Shown here piece by piece: positions 46,960 to 55,860 of a stretch of DNA of 64,000 nucleotides. The translations under genes were made by a program, and so were the position numbers. The number at the start of each line of letters is the position of its first letter. The stretch's first letter is position 1. The notes under the pieces were generated by a model that was not told the origin of the DNA, ran no database searches, and saw only the letters and a list, made by a program, of their open reading frames with translations. Source of the DNA: Phycisphaeraceae bacterium (GTDB taxonomy: Bacteria > Planctomycetota > Phycisphaerae > Phycisphaerales > UBA1924); NCBI GenBank assembly GCA_019636555.1, contig JAHBXH010000001.1, forward strand, positions 2,266,928 through 2,330,927, in the 5' to 3' direction.

Positions 46960-47613
46960 CTACCGGCGCCGGCGTCCTGCCAACAACAGCCCCATCCCGA
47001 CGACCGCTCCGGCGCTCGGCGCCGGCAGCACCCGGATGTCTCCGACGTTCCAAGTCAGGGCTGTCGGCGAAGGGAACGGAAGCTTGACGATCGAGATCGC
47101 GATGATCGATTCGCCGAACGCTCCGAAGCCCACGTACACCGGAGGTCCGATTCCAACCGGGACGACAATCGTGGTCGTCGTCGCCGTTCCGATCGCCGTG
47201 ATCTCGAACAGGTGCGTCGCCCCGGGCGCCGGGGTCATGAAAAAGTCGATCGCGCTCGCGCCCACCGGCGCGTACACGGTTGAGCCCGCGATCGGTCCCG
47301 CCGGTCCTGGAATGGCGTGAAAGTATCCCGAGGAGAACGGCGTTCCCGCCGTGATGCGTTCGTGCGAAGGCCCAAACCCCATGGGCCCGATCGGTGTTGC
47401 CAAGGGCATTCCCGGAGTCGCAGACGGCGGATGACCATAGATCGTGCCGATGGGAAAGCCATCATCCGGCACCGCAAGCAGCGGCGTGCCCATCAGGAGA
47501 TCGAGAGCTCCCGGCCCCACCGCCGAAATAATCGCGGCACGAACGGTGGCGACGCCACCGGACATGACCAAGATCGCAGCGGCAACACATGCCTTGGCAT
47601 TCGTCGTTCTCAT
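46960..47613 (-). CDS. Exported protein with PEP-CTERM-like sorting signal
   Basis: A 217-residue protein. N-terminal signal: KACVAAAILVMSGGVATVRA. The middle is rich in Gly, Pro, Ala and Thr (GPGALDLLMGTPLLAVPDDG, AITAIGTATTTTIVVPVGIG-like stretches). The C-terminus has VLPAPSAGAVVGMGLLLAGR followed by a run of Arg. This is the short Pro-Ala motif, hydrophobic helix and basic end of PEP-CTERM or MYXO-CTERM-type sorting signals. No enzyme domain is evident; the protein is probably surface-bound after processing by an exosortase-like enzyme encoded elsewhere. ATG 47613 has GGGGAGTGAG directly upstream. Confidence 0.75.
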   Translation of the reverse strand: MRTTNAKACVAAAILVMSGGVATVRAAIISAVGPGALDLLMGTPLLAVPDDGFPIGTIYGHPPSATPGMPLATPIGPMGFGPSHERITAGTPFSSGYFHAIPGPAGPIAGSTVYAPVGASAIDFFMTPAPGATHLFEITAIGTATTTTIVVPVGIGPPVYVGFGAFGESIIAISIVKLPFPSPTALTWNVGDIRVLPAPSAGAVVGMGLLLAGRRRR

Positions 47614-47909
47614 CTCACTCCCCTTGTTTGAGTCGCGGAATTGAACGCAGTGTACTTGTGCGTGCCGCAGCCTCCAAACAATCTCTCCGCATTACCTCCT
47701 CCGCATCGAATTTGAGGCCTTCACCCCAAGCAATCTGCTTAGGCACATTGCTCAAGCAATTTGCCGAGTCGCGCGACGGGTGCTGATCGCGAATCCACAT
47801 ACACAATTTGTCACGCGCCCCATCGATTCACGATCGGAATGGAGTCCGCGCGCAAACTTCAGTTGCGTCCGGCGCAATCGCGTAGTGCGAAGCAGGTGCC
47901 GCCGCGTTC
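47614..47909 (-). other. Intergenic stretch between exported protein and gcvT
   Basis: About 296 bases with no ORF that looks real. It is upstream of the PEP-CTERM-like gene (minus) and downstream of gcvT (minus). Composition is less GC-rich near 47650-47760. No terminator hairpin with a T-run was found. Confidence 0.45.
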
Positions 47910-49031
47910 CTAGCCCTTCTTCGTCGGCGAGTAGAACGGCATCTTTACGACTTTTCCCTCGAACGTGCCGCGGTCGCACTCGATCTGCACGGGTGTGCCG
48001 AGTTCGGACTTGCTCACATCGACAAACGCCATCGCGATCGGGTATCCGAGCGTCGGGCTCGAGCAGCCGCTCGTCACGACGCCGACTTCCGTACCTCCCG
48101 ACATGACCTTCATGCCCTGCCGCGCCGATCGCTTCCCCTCGAGCGCGATGCCGACCAGTTTCCGCTTCACGCCCGCCTTCGCGGCCGCCTCGAGCGCATC
48201 CTGCCCCACGAACCGCTCGCCACGCTCTCCCTCGTGCTTGTCGAGCGAGATCGCAAAGTCCACGCCGCACTCGAGCGCATTGATCTCTTCGCCCAGCTCG
48301 TGACCGTACAAGGGCATCCCCGCCTCGATCCGCAGCGTGTCGCGACAGCCCAGCCCCGCCGGCTTCACGATCGCATCCGGCGAAGTCATGTCCACGTCCT
48401 TCAGAATCAGCTTCATCGCCATGCCGACAAAGGTCGCCGGCAGAATCGCTTCGACGCCGTCTTCCCCGGTGTACCCGGTGCGGCTCACGATCACCTTCAT
48501 GATCATCAGGTTCTTCGTCGTGAACCGGTAGCGCTTCAGCGTCGGGATCTCGCTCGAAAACTTCGAGATCATGTCCATCACCTTCGGACCCTGCATCGCG
48601 ACCATCGCCGTGCTCAACGTCTGGTCGTCGATCTTCACCTGCAGATCGCCCTTCACCTTCTCGAAGTGCGGCAGCAGTTTCTCGCGGTTCGACGCGTTCA
48701 CCACCAGCAGAAAATCGTCTTCATCGAAGCGATAGACGATGATGTCGTCCTTCACGCCGCCCTGCTCGTTGCACACGAGCGAATAGCGGCACTGCCCTTG
48801 CGTCATATCGAAGATCTTCCGCGTGCACAGCTTCTCGAGAAACTTCCGCGCGTGCCGCCCGGTGACCTTCACCCGTCCCATGTGCGAGACATCGAACAGC
48901 CCCCCGCTCTTTCGAACCTGCTGGTGCTCTTCGAGAATGCCCGTGTAAAACATGGGCATCTCCCAACCCGCGAAGTCCACCATCTTCGCTTTCTTCTCGA
49001 CATGAAACGAGTTCAGGGGGGTGCGTTGCAA
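47910..49031 (-). CDS. gcvT: Aminomethyltransferase of the glycine cleavage system (T protein)
   Basis: A 373-residue T protein that takes the aminomethyl group from the H protein and forms 5,10-methylene-tetrahydrofolate and ammonia. Seen: LNSFHVEKKAKMVDFAGWEM, MFYTGILEEHQQVRKSGGLF, FDVSHMGRVKVTGRHARKFL, YSLVCNEQGGVKDDIIVYRF, VSRTGYTGEDGVEAILP, AGLGCRDTLRIEAGMPLYGH and FVGQDALEAAAKAGVKRKLV. The start is TTG 49031, with GGAG eight bases upstream; the adjacent ATG is in another frame. No gcvH or gcvP is in the window. It follows panC by 128 bases. Confidence 0.93.
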   Translation of the reverse strand: MQRTPLNSFHVEKKAKMVDFAGWEMPMFYTGILEEHQQVRKSGGLFDVSHMGRVKVTGRHARKFLEKLCTRKIFDMTQGQCRYSLVCNEQGGVKDDIIVYRFDEDDFLLVVNASNREKLLPHFEKVKGDLQVKIDDQTLSTAMVAMQGPKVMDMISKFSSEIPTLKRYRFTTKNLMIMKVIVSRTGYTGEDGVEAILPATFVGMAMKLILKDVDMTSPDAIVKPAGLGCRDTLRIEAGMPLYGHELGEEINALECGVDFAISLDKHEGERGERFVGQDALEAAAKAGVKRKLVGIALEGKRSARQGMKVMSGGTEVGVVTSGCSSPTLGYPIAMAFVDVSKSELGTPVQIECDRGTFEGKVVKMPFYSPTKKG

Positions 49032-49085
49032 ACTGTTGACTCCATGGCCGGAAGAGTTCCGGGTCGCAAGCCTACGCCTCTCAGG

Positions 49086-49121
49086 AGCCCCCTCCCTCAG
49101 GGAGGGGGTTTGGGGAAGGGT
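49086..49121 (+). repeat. GC-rich palindromic repeat, copy D
   Basis: Arms CCCCCTCCCT and AGGGAGGGGG around one C, followed by TTTGGGGAAGGGTCT, identical in its tail to copy B. It lies between panC and gcvT. Confidence 0.88.
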
Positions 49122-49159
49122 CTATTCCTTGTGTCTCGAACGCTTCGTGACTGCCCGTT

Positions 49160-50032
49160 TCAACCCTGCGCCGGCCACTCTGCGTTGTCGATCAGCCGCA
49201 CGCTCCCCACTCTTGCCGCGATCAGCGCTCGCTTCGGCCCGTCGCCCGGTTGCTCCAGTGTCGCCGCGTCCCGAACGACCGCGTACTCGGGCTCGACGCC
49301 CGCTTGTAATAGAACGCTCGACATCGACTGTTCCGCCGCGCGCGGGCTCGACTCGCTGCCGGCACCTCGAAGCGCGCGCGAAAGCGCCAGCGCCCGCACC
49401 CGATCTTCCGCCGAAAGGAATCGGTTCCTGCTGCTCATCGCCAGACCATCCTCTTCGCGAACCGTCGGCATCGCCAAGATCTCGACCCGCGGCATCTCCC
49501 TCGCAGCCATCGCCCGGACCACCTGCAACTGCTGCCAATCCTTCTCGCCGAATACCGCAACGTTCGGCTTCACCAGCTCAAAGAAGCGCAGCACCACCTG
49601 GCACACGCCGGCAAAGTGACCCGGACGCTTCGCGTCTTCCAATCCCGGCTTCGTCGCGACCCGCGGCAACTCCGGCACACGAATCTCAATGCCAGACGGA
49701 TAGATTTCTTCTTTCGAAGGAACAAACACGGCCCCCGCGCCCGCCCGCCGGCAGATCGAAAGGTCCGAATCGAGCGTCTTCGGATACCGCGCGTAATCCG
49801 CCGGATCGTTGAACTGCGTCGGGTTGACGAAGATCCAGACGATGCACGTTCCGCGCCGCGCGCTCGCAAGCGATGCTCCATACCGGATAAGGCTCTCGTG
49901 TCCGGAGTGGAGCGCTCCCATTGTCGGGATGAGGACGATTTCCCCGGCGTTTGGTTGGAACCTCTCGAGCGCCGCGATGTCGTTGAGCGTCTCCACGGGC
50001 TCAAGCGTGGTGCGCGCCACGCACGCGGTCAA
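49160..50032 (-). CDS. panC: Pantoate--beta-alanine ligase
   Basis: About 290 residues. PanC joins pantoate and beta-alanine with ATP to give pantothenate, the CoA precursor. Motifs: VLIPTMGALHSGHESLIRYG (ATP-binding HIGH-type HSGH), VWIFVNPTQFNDPADYARYP, FVPSKEEIYPSG, RPGHFAGVCQVVLRFFELVK, VAVFGEKDWQQLQVVRAMA and GLAMSSRNRFLSAEDR with its KMSKS-like SSRNR. The start is uncertain: TTG 50077, TTG 50032, GTG 50020 and GTG 49996 are all possible. I use 50032, which avoids overlap with the upstream gene ending at 50043. Confidence 0.9.
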   Translation of the reverse strand: MTACVARTTLEPVETLNDIAALERFQPNAGEIVLIPTMGALHSGHESLIRYGASLASARRGTCIVWIFVNPTQFNDPADYARYPKTLDSDLSICRRAGAGAVFVPSKEEIYPSGIEIRVPELPRVATKPGLEDAKRPGHFAGVCQVVLRFFELVKPNVAVFGEKDWQQLQVVRAMAAREMPRVEILAMPTVREEDGLAMSSRNRFLSAEDRVRALALSRALRGAGSESSPRAAEQSMSSVLLQAGVEPEYAVVRDAATLEQPGDGPKRALIAARVGSVRLIDNAEWPAQG

Positions 50033-50042
50033 GTCCGCAGGG

Positions 50043-50465
50043 TCAGGTTCTCTTGTGAACCGGCCCGGAACGTGCAACCGCCCAGGCGTACACGCTGTGC
50101 CCCTCGGGGATCTTGATCAAATCGAGATCCACCCGGTAAAGCCCGTCATCGCTGTACTGGCAGGTGACCACACGGCCGAGCAACGGGACGGGGCGGTCGT
50201 CGATCAGGTGCACCGCGAGAGCCAGCACCCGACCCGGATAGCACATCCGCCTCGACTCCATCACCACGTGCGAGCGGCTCAGTTCGAGCGATCGAGCGAC
50301 CCACGATGGCCCCGGCCTGGTGCGTTCATCGATCTCCGACACTTCAACATCCGCGTTGAATCGATGCCCGGCGGGCCGGACAGCCACGTGCTTCTGCTGA
50401 AGAAAAGCTTCGGGCGCGGACCCTGTTTCGTTTGCGAGCGCGCTGCGAGTTGCGAGTGCCGGCAT
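50043..50465 (-). CDS. PilZ-like small protein
   Basis: A 140-residue protein with a possible PilZ fold near residues 50-130: SWVARSLELSRSHVVMESRR followed by PGRVLALAVHLIDDRPVPLL and GRVVTCQYSDDGLYRVDLDL. PilZ domains normally have R-x3-R and D/N-x-S-x-x-G; here an RTRPGPSWVAR stretch could give the Arg pair but the second motif is altered (ELSRSH). The call is therefore tentative. It lies upstream of panC on the minus strand, with the panC start near its stop, suggesting one transcript. Cytosolic; the target is unknown. Confidence 0.5.
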   Translation of the reverse strand: MPALATRSALANETGSAPEAFLQQKHVAVRPAGHRFNADVEVSEIDERTRPGPSWVARSLELSRSHVVMESRRMCYPGRVLALAVHLIDDRPVPLLGRVVTCQYSDDGLYRVDLDLIKIPEGHSVYAWAVARSGPVHKRT

Positions 50466-50610
50466 GCCTCAAAAGTCTGAAACCGCTCTCAATGAAGCAA
50501 TCCTCAGAGCCCTGATTTGACACGAATCGAACACATTAATCCGATTCTTCCGAATTTGAGGGCGAGCCCGATTTGCAGGATATGTTGCTTTGTGTTATAC
50601 CCTACCGGTG

Positions 50611-51279
50611 ATGACCGGGCGCACCACATTGCCCGGATGGGGAGAACGGCTGCTGGGCGAAGCTCGCTTGGCCTTGGTCGGTACGCCTTGGGCTTATCTG
50701 CTGCTGGAAGAGCCGGTCCCCCCCGCCAGAGTCCCCGAGTTTTCGGACGAATCCGGCAACCGCCGCCCGATCGATGCATTGCTGATCGCCTGGCTTCAGC
50801 ACACCACCACTCCATCGCTCCCCGCTTGCGAATCGACCGACATGCGCCTGTGGCGCTTGCTCCTCGACAGCCGGCGCGAGTCGATGCTCGAAATGGTCAA
50901 CCCCAAGAGCGGCCCCGTCACGCCCGAGTTCAACCGGCTGGCGATCGAAGTCGCGACCGAAACCGAACTCGCGGCACTCCACGCGCTCAGTCACGCCGGC
51001 GACTTCGCGAAGTCGCGCGTCGATTCTGCCTCGGACTGGATCGTGCAGAATCTCCAGCCCGACAACGCGACAAGCCACCCGTGGGCCGCTCATGTCTTTC
51101 TTTTCCGGGCGTTCGAAACCGGATCGGTCGAACATCGCCTCTACGCCGAGACGCTCCTCCACAACTGCATCGTCTCGCTCGGCCGGGCCGATCGCTTCTC
51201 CGCACTTGTTCTGCTCGATTCGGGCCGCACGCTCAAATCGTCAAATCGTCCGCGCGCGACCAACGGATCGTTGTCGTGA
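50611..51279 (+). CDS. Hypothetical protein
   Basis: About 222 residues, family not recognised. The composition looks coding, with helical segments (GWGERLLGEARLALVGTPWA, ESMLEMVNPKSGPVTPEFNR, LAIEVATETELAALHALSHA) and a C-terminal stretch WAAHVFLFRAFETGSVEHRL. No signal peptide or membrane span. ATG 50611 is chosen; the upstream in-frame codons lack a ribosome site. It converges with pyrG ten bases downstream. It is the only gene between two minus-strand groups. Confidence 0.6.
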   Translation: MTGRTTLPGWGERLLGEARLALVGTPWAYLLLEEPVPPARVPEFSDESGNRRPIDALLIAWLQHTTTPSLPACESTDMRLWRLLLDSRRESMLEMVNPKSGPVTPEFNRLAIEVATETELAALHALSHAGDFAKSRVDSASDWIVQNLQPDNATSHPWAAHVFLFRAFETGSVEHRLYAETLLHNCIVSLGRADRFSALVLLDSGRTLKSSNRPRATNGSLS

Positions 51280-51289
51280 TCGGAGTGAT

Positions 51290-53368
51290 TCAGACCGTCT
51301 GAGTCTGCTGCCTCGTCGCCGGCACCGGTGTCCGCAGCCACCGACCGACATCCAAATCCGCGAGCGCCGCTTCGCGTCCGATCGACTGCGCCACCGCCGC
51401 GGCAACCAGACCCATGAACATCGGCTGCGGCTTGAGGGGTCGTCCGGTCAGCTCCGGATGGAACTGCGCACCGATGAAGAATGGGTGCGCGCCCCGCAGC
51501 GAGAGTGCGCCTTCGCTCATCGTGCCCGCGCTCTTTCGGATCTTCGCCGCAGGCTGATTCACCTCGCTCAGGCTCTGGTGGAGTTCGAGAATTTGCATAA
51601 TCGGACGCGTCGGATGACGTCCGCTGAAGATCAGCCCGGCATCTTCGAAGCGCTCGATGTACGCCGGGTCCACTTCGTACCTGTGGCGGAAGCGTTCTCG
51701 CACCGAAGCCTGTTTACCGTACAGATAGCTCGCAAGGGTCCCCGGCGCCAGGATCACTTCCTGCCCTCCCAAGCGCATGGTCCCCCCGAGACCTTCGATC
51801 CGTTTTTGCTCCGGCAGCTCGCTGATGACCGGATTGGCGCACCCGGGCTTGAACTCGGTGCTGTTCGCGTCCTTCAGCCCGAGCACGTTTCTGGCGAATT
51901 CGATCACCGCCATCTGGAACCCGAGGCACAATCCGAGATACGGCAAATGGTTCTCGCGGCAGTGGCGCACGCACGCGATCTTGCCTTCCACTCCCCGCGA
52001 TCCGAACCCGCCCGGCACGATCACCGCGTTCATGCCCGCGAGCCTGCCCGCGACATTCGACTCGCTCACGTCCGTCGTTTCAATCCAATGCAATTCGACA
52101 TCGGCCGAGAGCGCCGCGGAGCAGTGCTCGATCGCCTTGTCGATCGATGCGTACGCATCACGGATCTGCGCGTACTTGCCCGCGACGCCGATCGTCACGT
52201 GGTGGCGCTTGGGCGCGGTCAACTTCCGGACAAATCCGGTCCAGCGCTCGCGCGCCTTGTCCTCGGAGGAGAAGTCGACCCGATCGTGCAGCCCGAGGAT
52301 CGAGAGGATTTCCCGGTCGAGGCCTTCCTGTCTCATGTCTTCGGGGATCGTGTAAATGCTCTCGCGATCGTGCATCGAGAACATGCGCCGCAGCGGCACG
52401 TTGCTGAACATCGCGATCTTCTGCATCACCTTCTCGGTCGCCGGCTTGCTCGAGCGGCACGCGATCACGTGCGGCTGGATACCGGCTTCCATCAGCCGCT
52501 TGATGCCGAGCTGTGCCGCTTTGCTCTTCTGCTCGCCAAGCGCCGGTGGTTCGATGATGTAGGTGAGCGCGACAAAGCAGGTCGAGCCCGGCCCTTCTTC
52601 GAACGCGAGTTCGCGCATCGCTTCGATGTAGAACGCGTTCTCGTAGTCGCCCACCGTGCCGCCCACTTCGACGAACACGACGTCGGCCGGGCGCTGCCCG
52701 TCACCGTGCAGCGCGAGCTCTCGCAGCTTGCGCTTCACTTCGCCCGTCACGTGCGGGATCATCTGCACATCACGCCCGAGATAAACGCCCATCCGCTCGC
52801 GCTCGAGGATCTCGCTGAAGATCTGACCGCTGGTCGTGAAGTTGCGGCGCGAAAGATTCTGGTCGAGCAGGCGCTCGTACGTTCCGAGATCCATATCGCA
52901 CTCGGTGCCGTCGTCGAGCACGAACACCTCGCCGTGCCGGTACGGGTTCAAAGTTCCCGAGTCGATGTTGAGGTAGCCCTCCATCTTGATGGGGGCGACC
53001 GAAAGTCCCTTATCTTTCAGCATCTTCGCGAGGCTGCTCGCAAAGATTCCCTTTCCGAGCCCGCTCATCACCGTGCCGAACACGACGACGTATTTGTGCC
53101 GCCCTTTCACGTAGCCCGGAGGCAGCGGCGAATAGAACTCGCTCTCCGCCGATTGATCTCCCAAACTCGCGAGCGTGATGCCACCCTCGGGAACCTGCGC
53201 GCCGCTGTTCGAAGAATTGCCCGATCCGTTGCCACTCCGCGAACCGTTGCGCGATTCATTGACCGGTTGGAAGTCCGAAGCATCCCAAGCGCCGGTGTCG
53301 GAATACGTACCGACACCGGGGCCGGCCTCATACTCCTGGCGCGTCGCTTCGAACAATGGCGGGGGCAT
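51290..53368 (-). CDS. pyrG: CTP synthase with N-terminal extension
   Basis: About 692 residues; CTP synthase is usually near 540. The first 85-90 residues (up to YVKGRHKYVVVFGTVMSGLG) are a low-complexity Ser/Gly/Asn-rich extension (NGSRSGNGSGNSSNSGAQ). The synthetase domain follows with SGLGKGIFASSLAKMLKDKG, NPYRHGEVFVLDDGTECDMD and DVVFVEVGGTVGDYENAFYI, then a class I glutaminase with PGGFGSRGVEGKIACVRHCR, YLGLCLGFQMAVIEFARN (nucleophile Cys) and IGAQFHPELTGRPLKPQP (His-Glu). It makes CTP from UTP and glutamine. The ATG used could be replaced by an internal start; the extension is an open question. Confidence 0.92.
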   Translation of the reverse strand: MPPPLFEATRQEYEAGPGVGTYSDTGAWDASDFQPVNESRNGSRSGNGSGNSSNSGAQVPEGGITLASLGDQSAESEFYSPLPPGYVKGRHKYVVVFGTVMSGLGKGIFASSLAKMLKDKGLSVAPIKMEGYLNIDSGTLNPYRHGEVFVLDDGTECDMDLGTYERLLDQNLSRRNFTTSGQIFSEILERERMGVYLGRDVQMIPHVTGEVKRKLRELALHGDGQRPADVVFVEVGGTVGDYENAFYIEAMRELAFEEGPGSTCFVALTYIIEPPALGEQKSKAAQLGIKRLMEAGIQPHVIACRSSKPATEKVMQKIAMFSNVPLRRMFSMHDRESIYTIPEDMRQEGLDREILSILGLHDRVDFSSEDKARERWTGFVRKLTAPKRHHVTIGVAGKYAQIRDAYASIDKAIEHCSAALSADVELHWIETTDVSESNVAGRLAGMNAVIVPGGFGSRGVEGKIACVRHCRENHLPYLGLCLGFQMAVIEFARNVLGLKDANSTEFKPGCANPVISELPEQKRIEGLGGTMRLGGQEVILAPGTLASYLYGKQASVRERFRHRYEVDPAYIERFEDAGLIFSGRHPTRPIMQILELHQSLSEVNQPAAKIRKSAGTMSEGALSLRGAHPFFIGAQFHPELTGRPLKPQPMFMGLVAAAVAQSIGREAALADLDVGRWLRTPVPATRQQTQTV

Positions 53369-53419
53369 GTCCCAGCATATCACACCGGGAGGTGTTCGCG
53401 TGTGCCCTTCCGCATGAAT

Positions 53420-54229
53420 TCAACGTGACTTTTCGGGACGCCCTTCCGCCACCCTCCGGACGAACGCCTCGTACTGCTCCGGGGTATCGATCCCCGCATA
53501 ACCAACTTCCTTCGGAAGCACGGCGACCGCGATTGTGAAGCCGTGCTCCAAAATCCGCAGTTGCTCCAGCGATTCGGATCGTTCGAGGGGCGTAGGAGCA
53601 AGCGTCAGATAACGGTCGAGAAAAGATCGCCGGTAGACATACAGCCCGACGTGGCGCAATGCGGTCCCGAACGATGCATTGGAGGCATCGCGGACATGCG
53701 GAATCCGGGCGCGGCTGAAGTAGAGCGCGGTCCCGTCCTGGCGAACGACCACCTTCACAATGTTCGGATTCGGGGCGTCCGCATCGGACATCGGGGACGC
53801 AGCGGTCGCAACCGGCGCATTCCCAAGCGCTTGGACCGCCGCGTCGATCACCGCCGGCTCGATTTCGGGTTCGTCGCCCTGGACATTCACGACGAGGGCA
53901 TCGGGCGAAAGTCCGAGTTTCGCCGCGGCTTCGGCCAACCGACTCGTGCCGTTGGGGTGATCGGCGCGGGTCATGACCGCCTCGCCGCCAAACGACCGGA
54001 CCGCCGCGAGGACCGAATCATCGTCCGTCGCAACGATCACACGCGAGAGCGACCGGGACTTTGCCGCGGCCTCGCACACATGCTGGATGAGCGGCTTGCC
54101 GGTCTTGCTCGCCAGAACCTTGCCGGGGAAGCGGGTGGAACCGAACCGGGCGGGGATGATCGCGACGACTTCGGGCTTGGCTTTGCCGCCGAGTTCAGTC
54201 GCTGCGCCGTGAATGCCGCCGTTCGACAT
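53420..54229 (-). CDS. kdsB: 3-deoxy-manno-octulosonate cytidylyltransferase
   Basis: A 269-residue KdsB that activates Kdo with CTP for lipid A-Kdo synthesis, implying a lipopolysaccharide outer membrane. Seen: VAIIPARFGSTRFPGKVLAS, GKPLIQHVCEAAAKSRSLSR, VIVATDDDSVLAAVRSFGGE, MTRADHPNGTSRLAEAA, LVVNVQGDEPEIEPAVID, LYFSRARIPHVRD, FLDRYLTLAPTPLERSESLE and QLRILEHGFTIAV. Length and motifs are standard. It lies 51 bases after the pyrG start region on the minus strand and 10 bases before the TPR gene, so they may share a transcript; CTP supply by pyrG would fit. Confidence 0.93.
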   Translation of the reverse strand: MSNGGIHGAATELGGKAKPEVVAIIPARFGSTRFPGKVLASKTGKPLIQHVCEAAAKSRSLSRVIVATDDDSVLAAVRSFGGEAVMTRADHPNGTSRLAEAAAKLGLSPDALVVNVQGDEPEIEPAVIDAAVQALGNAPVATAASPMSDADAPNPNIVKVVVRQDGTALYFSRARIPHVRDASNASFGTALRHVGLYVYRRSFLDRYLTLAPTPLERSESLEQLRILEHGFTIAVAVLPKEVGYAGIDTPEQYEAFVRRVAEGRPEKSR

Positions 54230-54238
54230 GCGACATTC

Positions 54239-55735
54239 TCACTTGGCCCGGAGTTCGGCGACCAGTTTCTTGAGGACTTCGCGCCGGGACTTGATGTCCT
54301 TGTACCCGATCGCCTGGATCAGGATCTGGCTCGCGATCTTCTCTGCTTCCTCCGCCGCGGCGAGATCGCGCCGTGTTTCCCCGACTACCTGCAGAGCGCA
54401 GCAGAGGTCGTAGCGGATGTCGCGCTGATCGTCCGGCGTCATATCAGCAGACTCGAGGGCTCGCCGGAAGGTCTCGATCGATTCCTCGGCGAGATCGCAC
54501 TTGAAGAACGCCTGGCCGAGCATGTGCAGCACCTTGCCGCGGACGCGCGGATCGGACTGCGCTTCCTGGAATTGGCCGATCGCCTCTTCGTAGTTCTCGA
54601 GTTCGAAATAGCGCCGACCGAGTTCGTAGCGCCAGCGCAGATCGGTCGGATAGTTCTCGACGTTGCTCCTCAGTTCCTCGACTTCGAGTTCGAGCAATGC
54701 CTTGCGCTCGGTTTCGTACACGCTCTTCGCGATCGGATCCTCGGGCGCGGAATCGAGCATCCGCTTGGCTTCGCTCACGCGCCGGCGCGACTGCTTGATG
54801 CGGATCTCGCCCGCGTCCTGCCTGAGCTTGTAGATCTTGGACCGTTCGTACGCCTTCATCAGCAGTTCGTGAGCGCGCTCTTCGTCGGCCGGCTTGCCGC
54901 GCTCGCGGAGAGCCTGCACAAGCCGCCCGAGTGTGGGCAGATCGTCCGGCCGGAGATTGAACTCGGCTTCGACGTTCGCGAGGACGCGATCCTTCATGTC
55001 CTCGGTCTTGCCGATGCGGTTCGCTTCGTCGAGCGCCTGCTGCTTGCTCGCGTCGCGGATGTTCTGGCGGAACCCGCCTTCCTGACCGGTGTTCTCGTAG
55101 CCGCCCTTCTGCATCGTGGCTTTGGCAGCGAGCATCTTCACTTCGTTCGCCAGTTGACCGTCGGAAGGGTCGAGCCGGCGCGCTTCTTCGCCGCTGTTCA
55201 CCGCGATGTCGGCGAGGTTCATGGCGTCGGCCGCTTTCATCAGCCGGACGTAATTGTCTTTTTTCGGTTTGGGGTCTTTGCTGGCCGCGGCGAACGCGCG
55301 CTCGGCGACCCAGCGGCCCACATCACCCGCGCCGATCTTGGAAACGGATTCGGCGGCCCGAATCGCCCAGTTCGCGGCGGACGAGCGGTCTTCCAAGTTC
55401 ATCGACCACTCATAGAGGGCGCTCAGGAACTTATTCAGGTCGCCGCTGCCGCTGACGGCGTTGCGGGTCTCTTTGCTTGCTCGTTTCTTCCCTTCGGGCG
55501 ACTGCAAAAAGTGACTGGCGGAACTCACGTATCCGTCCACGCCGGTGACCATGCGGGGGTCCTGCTGCAGGCCCCGCAGCCAGAGTCCCATGGCGTATTC
55601 GTATTTTTCCGACTCGTGAGCAACCCGCGCGTGGGTGAAGAATTTCTCGGCCTTGTCCGGCTGGAAATTCGGCCCGCCGCCGTTGTCGCCGCCGCCTTCA
55701 CCCGGCGGCTTTTTTCCGAAGAGTCCTGAGATCAT
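54239..55735 (-). CDS. TPR-repeat protein
   Basis: A 498-residue protein of helical repeats. An early Gly/Asp-rich segment (GEGGGDNGGGPNFQP) precedes TPR-like pairs: AEKFFTHARVAHESEKYEYA, MGLWLRGLQQDPRMV, ANWAIRAAESVSKIG. Later TPRs are clearer: LGRRYFELENYEEAIGQFQE, AQSDPRVRGKVLHMLGQAFF, DLAEESIETFRRALESAD. The C-terminus ends in a basic helix (SRREVLKKLVAELRAK). There is no signal peptide, so it is probably cytosolic or membrane-associated. Such proteins mediate complex formation; the partner is unknown. It begins 126 bases from def on the opposite strand. Confidence 0.75.
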   Translation of the reverse strand: MISGLFGKKPPGEGGGDNGGGPNFQPDKAEKFFTHARVAHESEKYEYAMGLWLRGLQQDPRMVTGVDGYVSSASHFLQSPEGKKRASKETRNAVSGSGDLNKFLSALYEWSMNLEDRSSAANWAIRAAESVSKIGAGDVGRWVAERAFAAASKDPKPKKDNYVRLMKAADAMNLADIAVNSGEEARRLDPSDGQLANEVKMLAAKATMQKGGYENTGQEGGFRQNIRDASKQQALDEANRIGKTEDMKDRVLANVEAEFNLRPDDLPTLGRLVQALRERGKPADEERAHELLMKAYERSKIYKLRQDAGEIRIKQSRRRVSEAKRMLDSAPEDPIAKSVYETERKALLELEVEELRSNVENYPTDLRWRYELGRRYFELENYEEAIGQFQEAQSDPRVRGKVLHMLGQAFFKCDLAEESIETFRRALESADMTPDDQRDIRYDLCCALQVVGETRRDLAAAEEAEKIASQILIQAIGYKDIKSRREVLKKLVAELRAK

Positions 55736-55860
55736 GACGTGCGCTGGTTCCTCTCGCGGGCCGCCGGGCGTGAACGACCGAGGCTGCCTCTACTCATGAT
55801 ACGTTCGCCGGTCGGCGACCGCTCGGCCGATCCGATCAATTCGGCGCTCCGTACCATCGG

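Noticed and set aside
51092..53428. 778-residue plus-strand frame opposite pyrG
   Set aside because: Covers a clear pyrG on the other strand and has Arg/His-rich shadow composition.
53543..55729. 728-residue plus-strand frame opposite kdsB and the TPR gene
   Set aside because: Crosses two supported genes in antisense; no motif.
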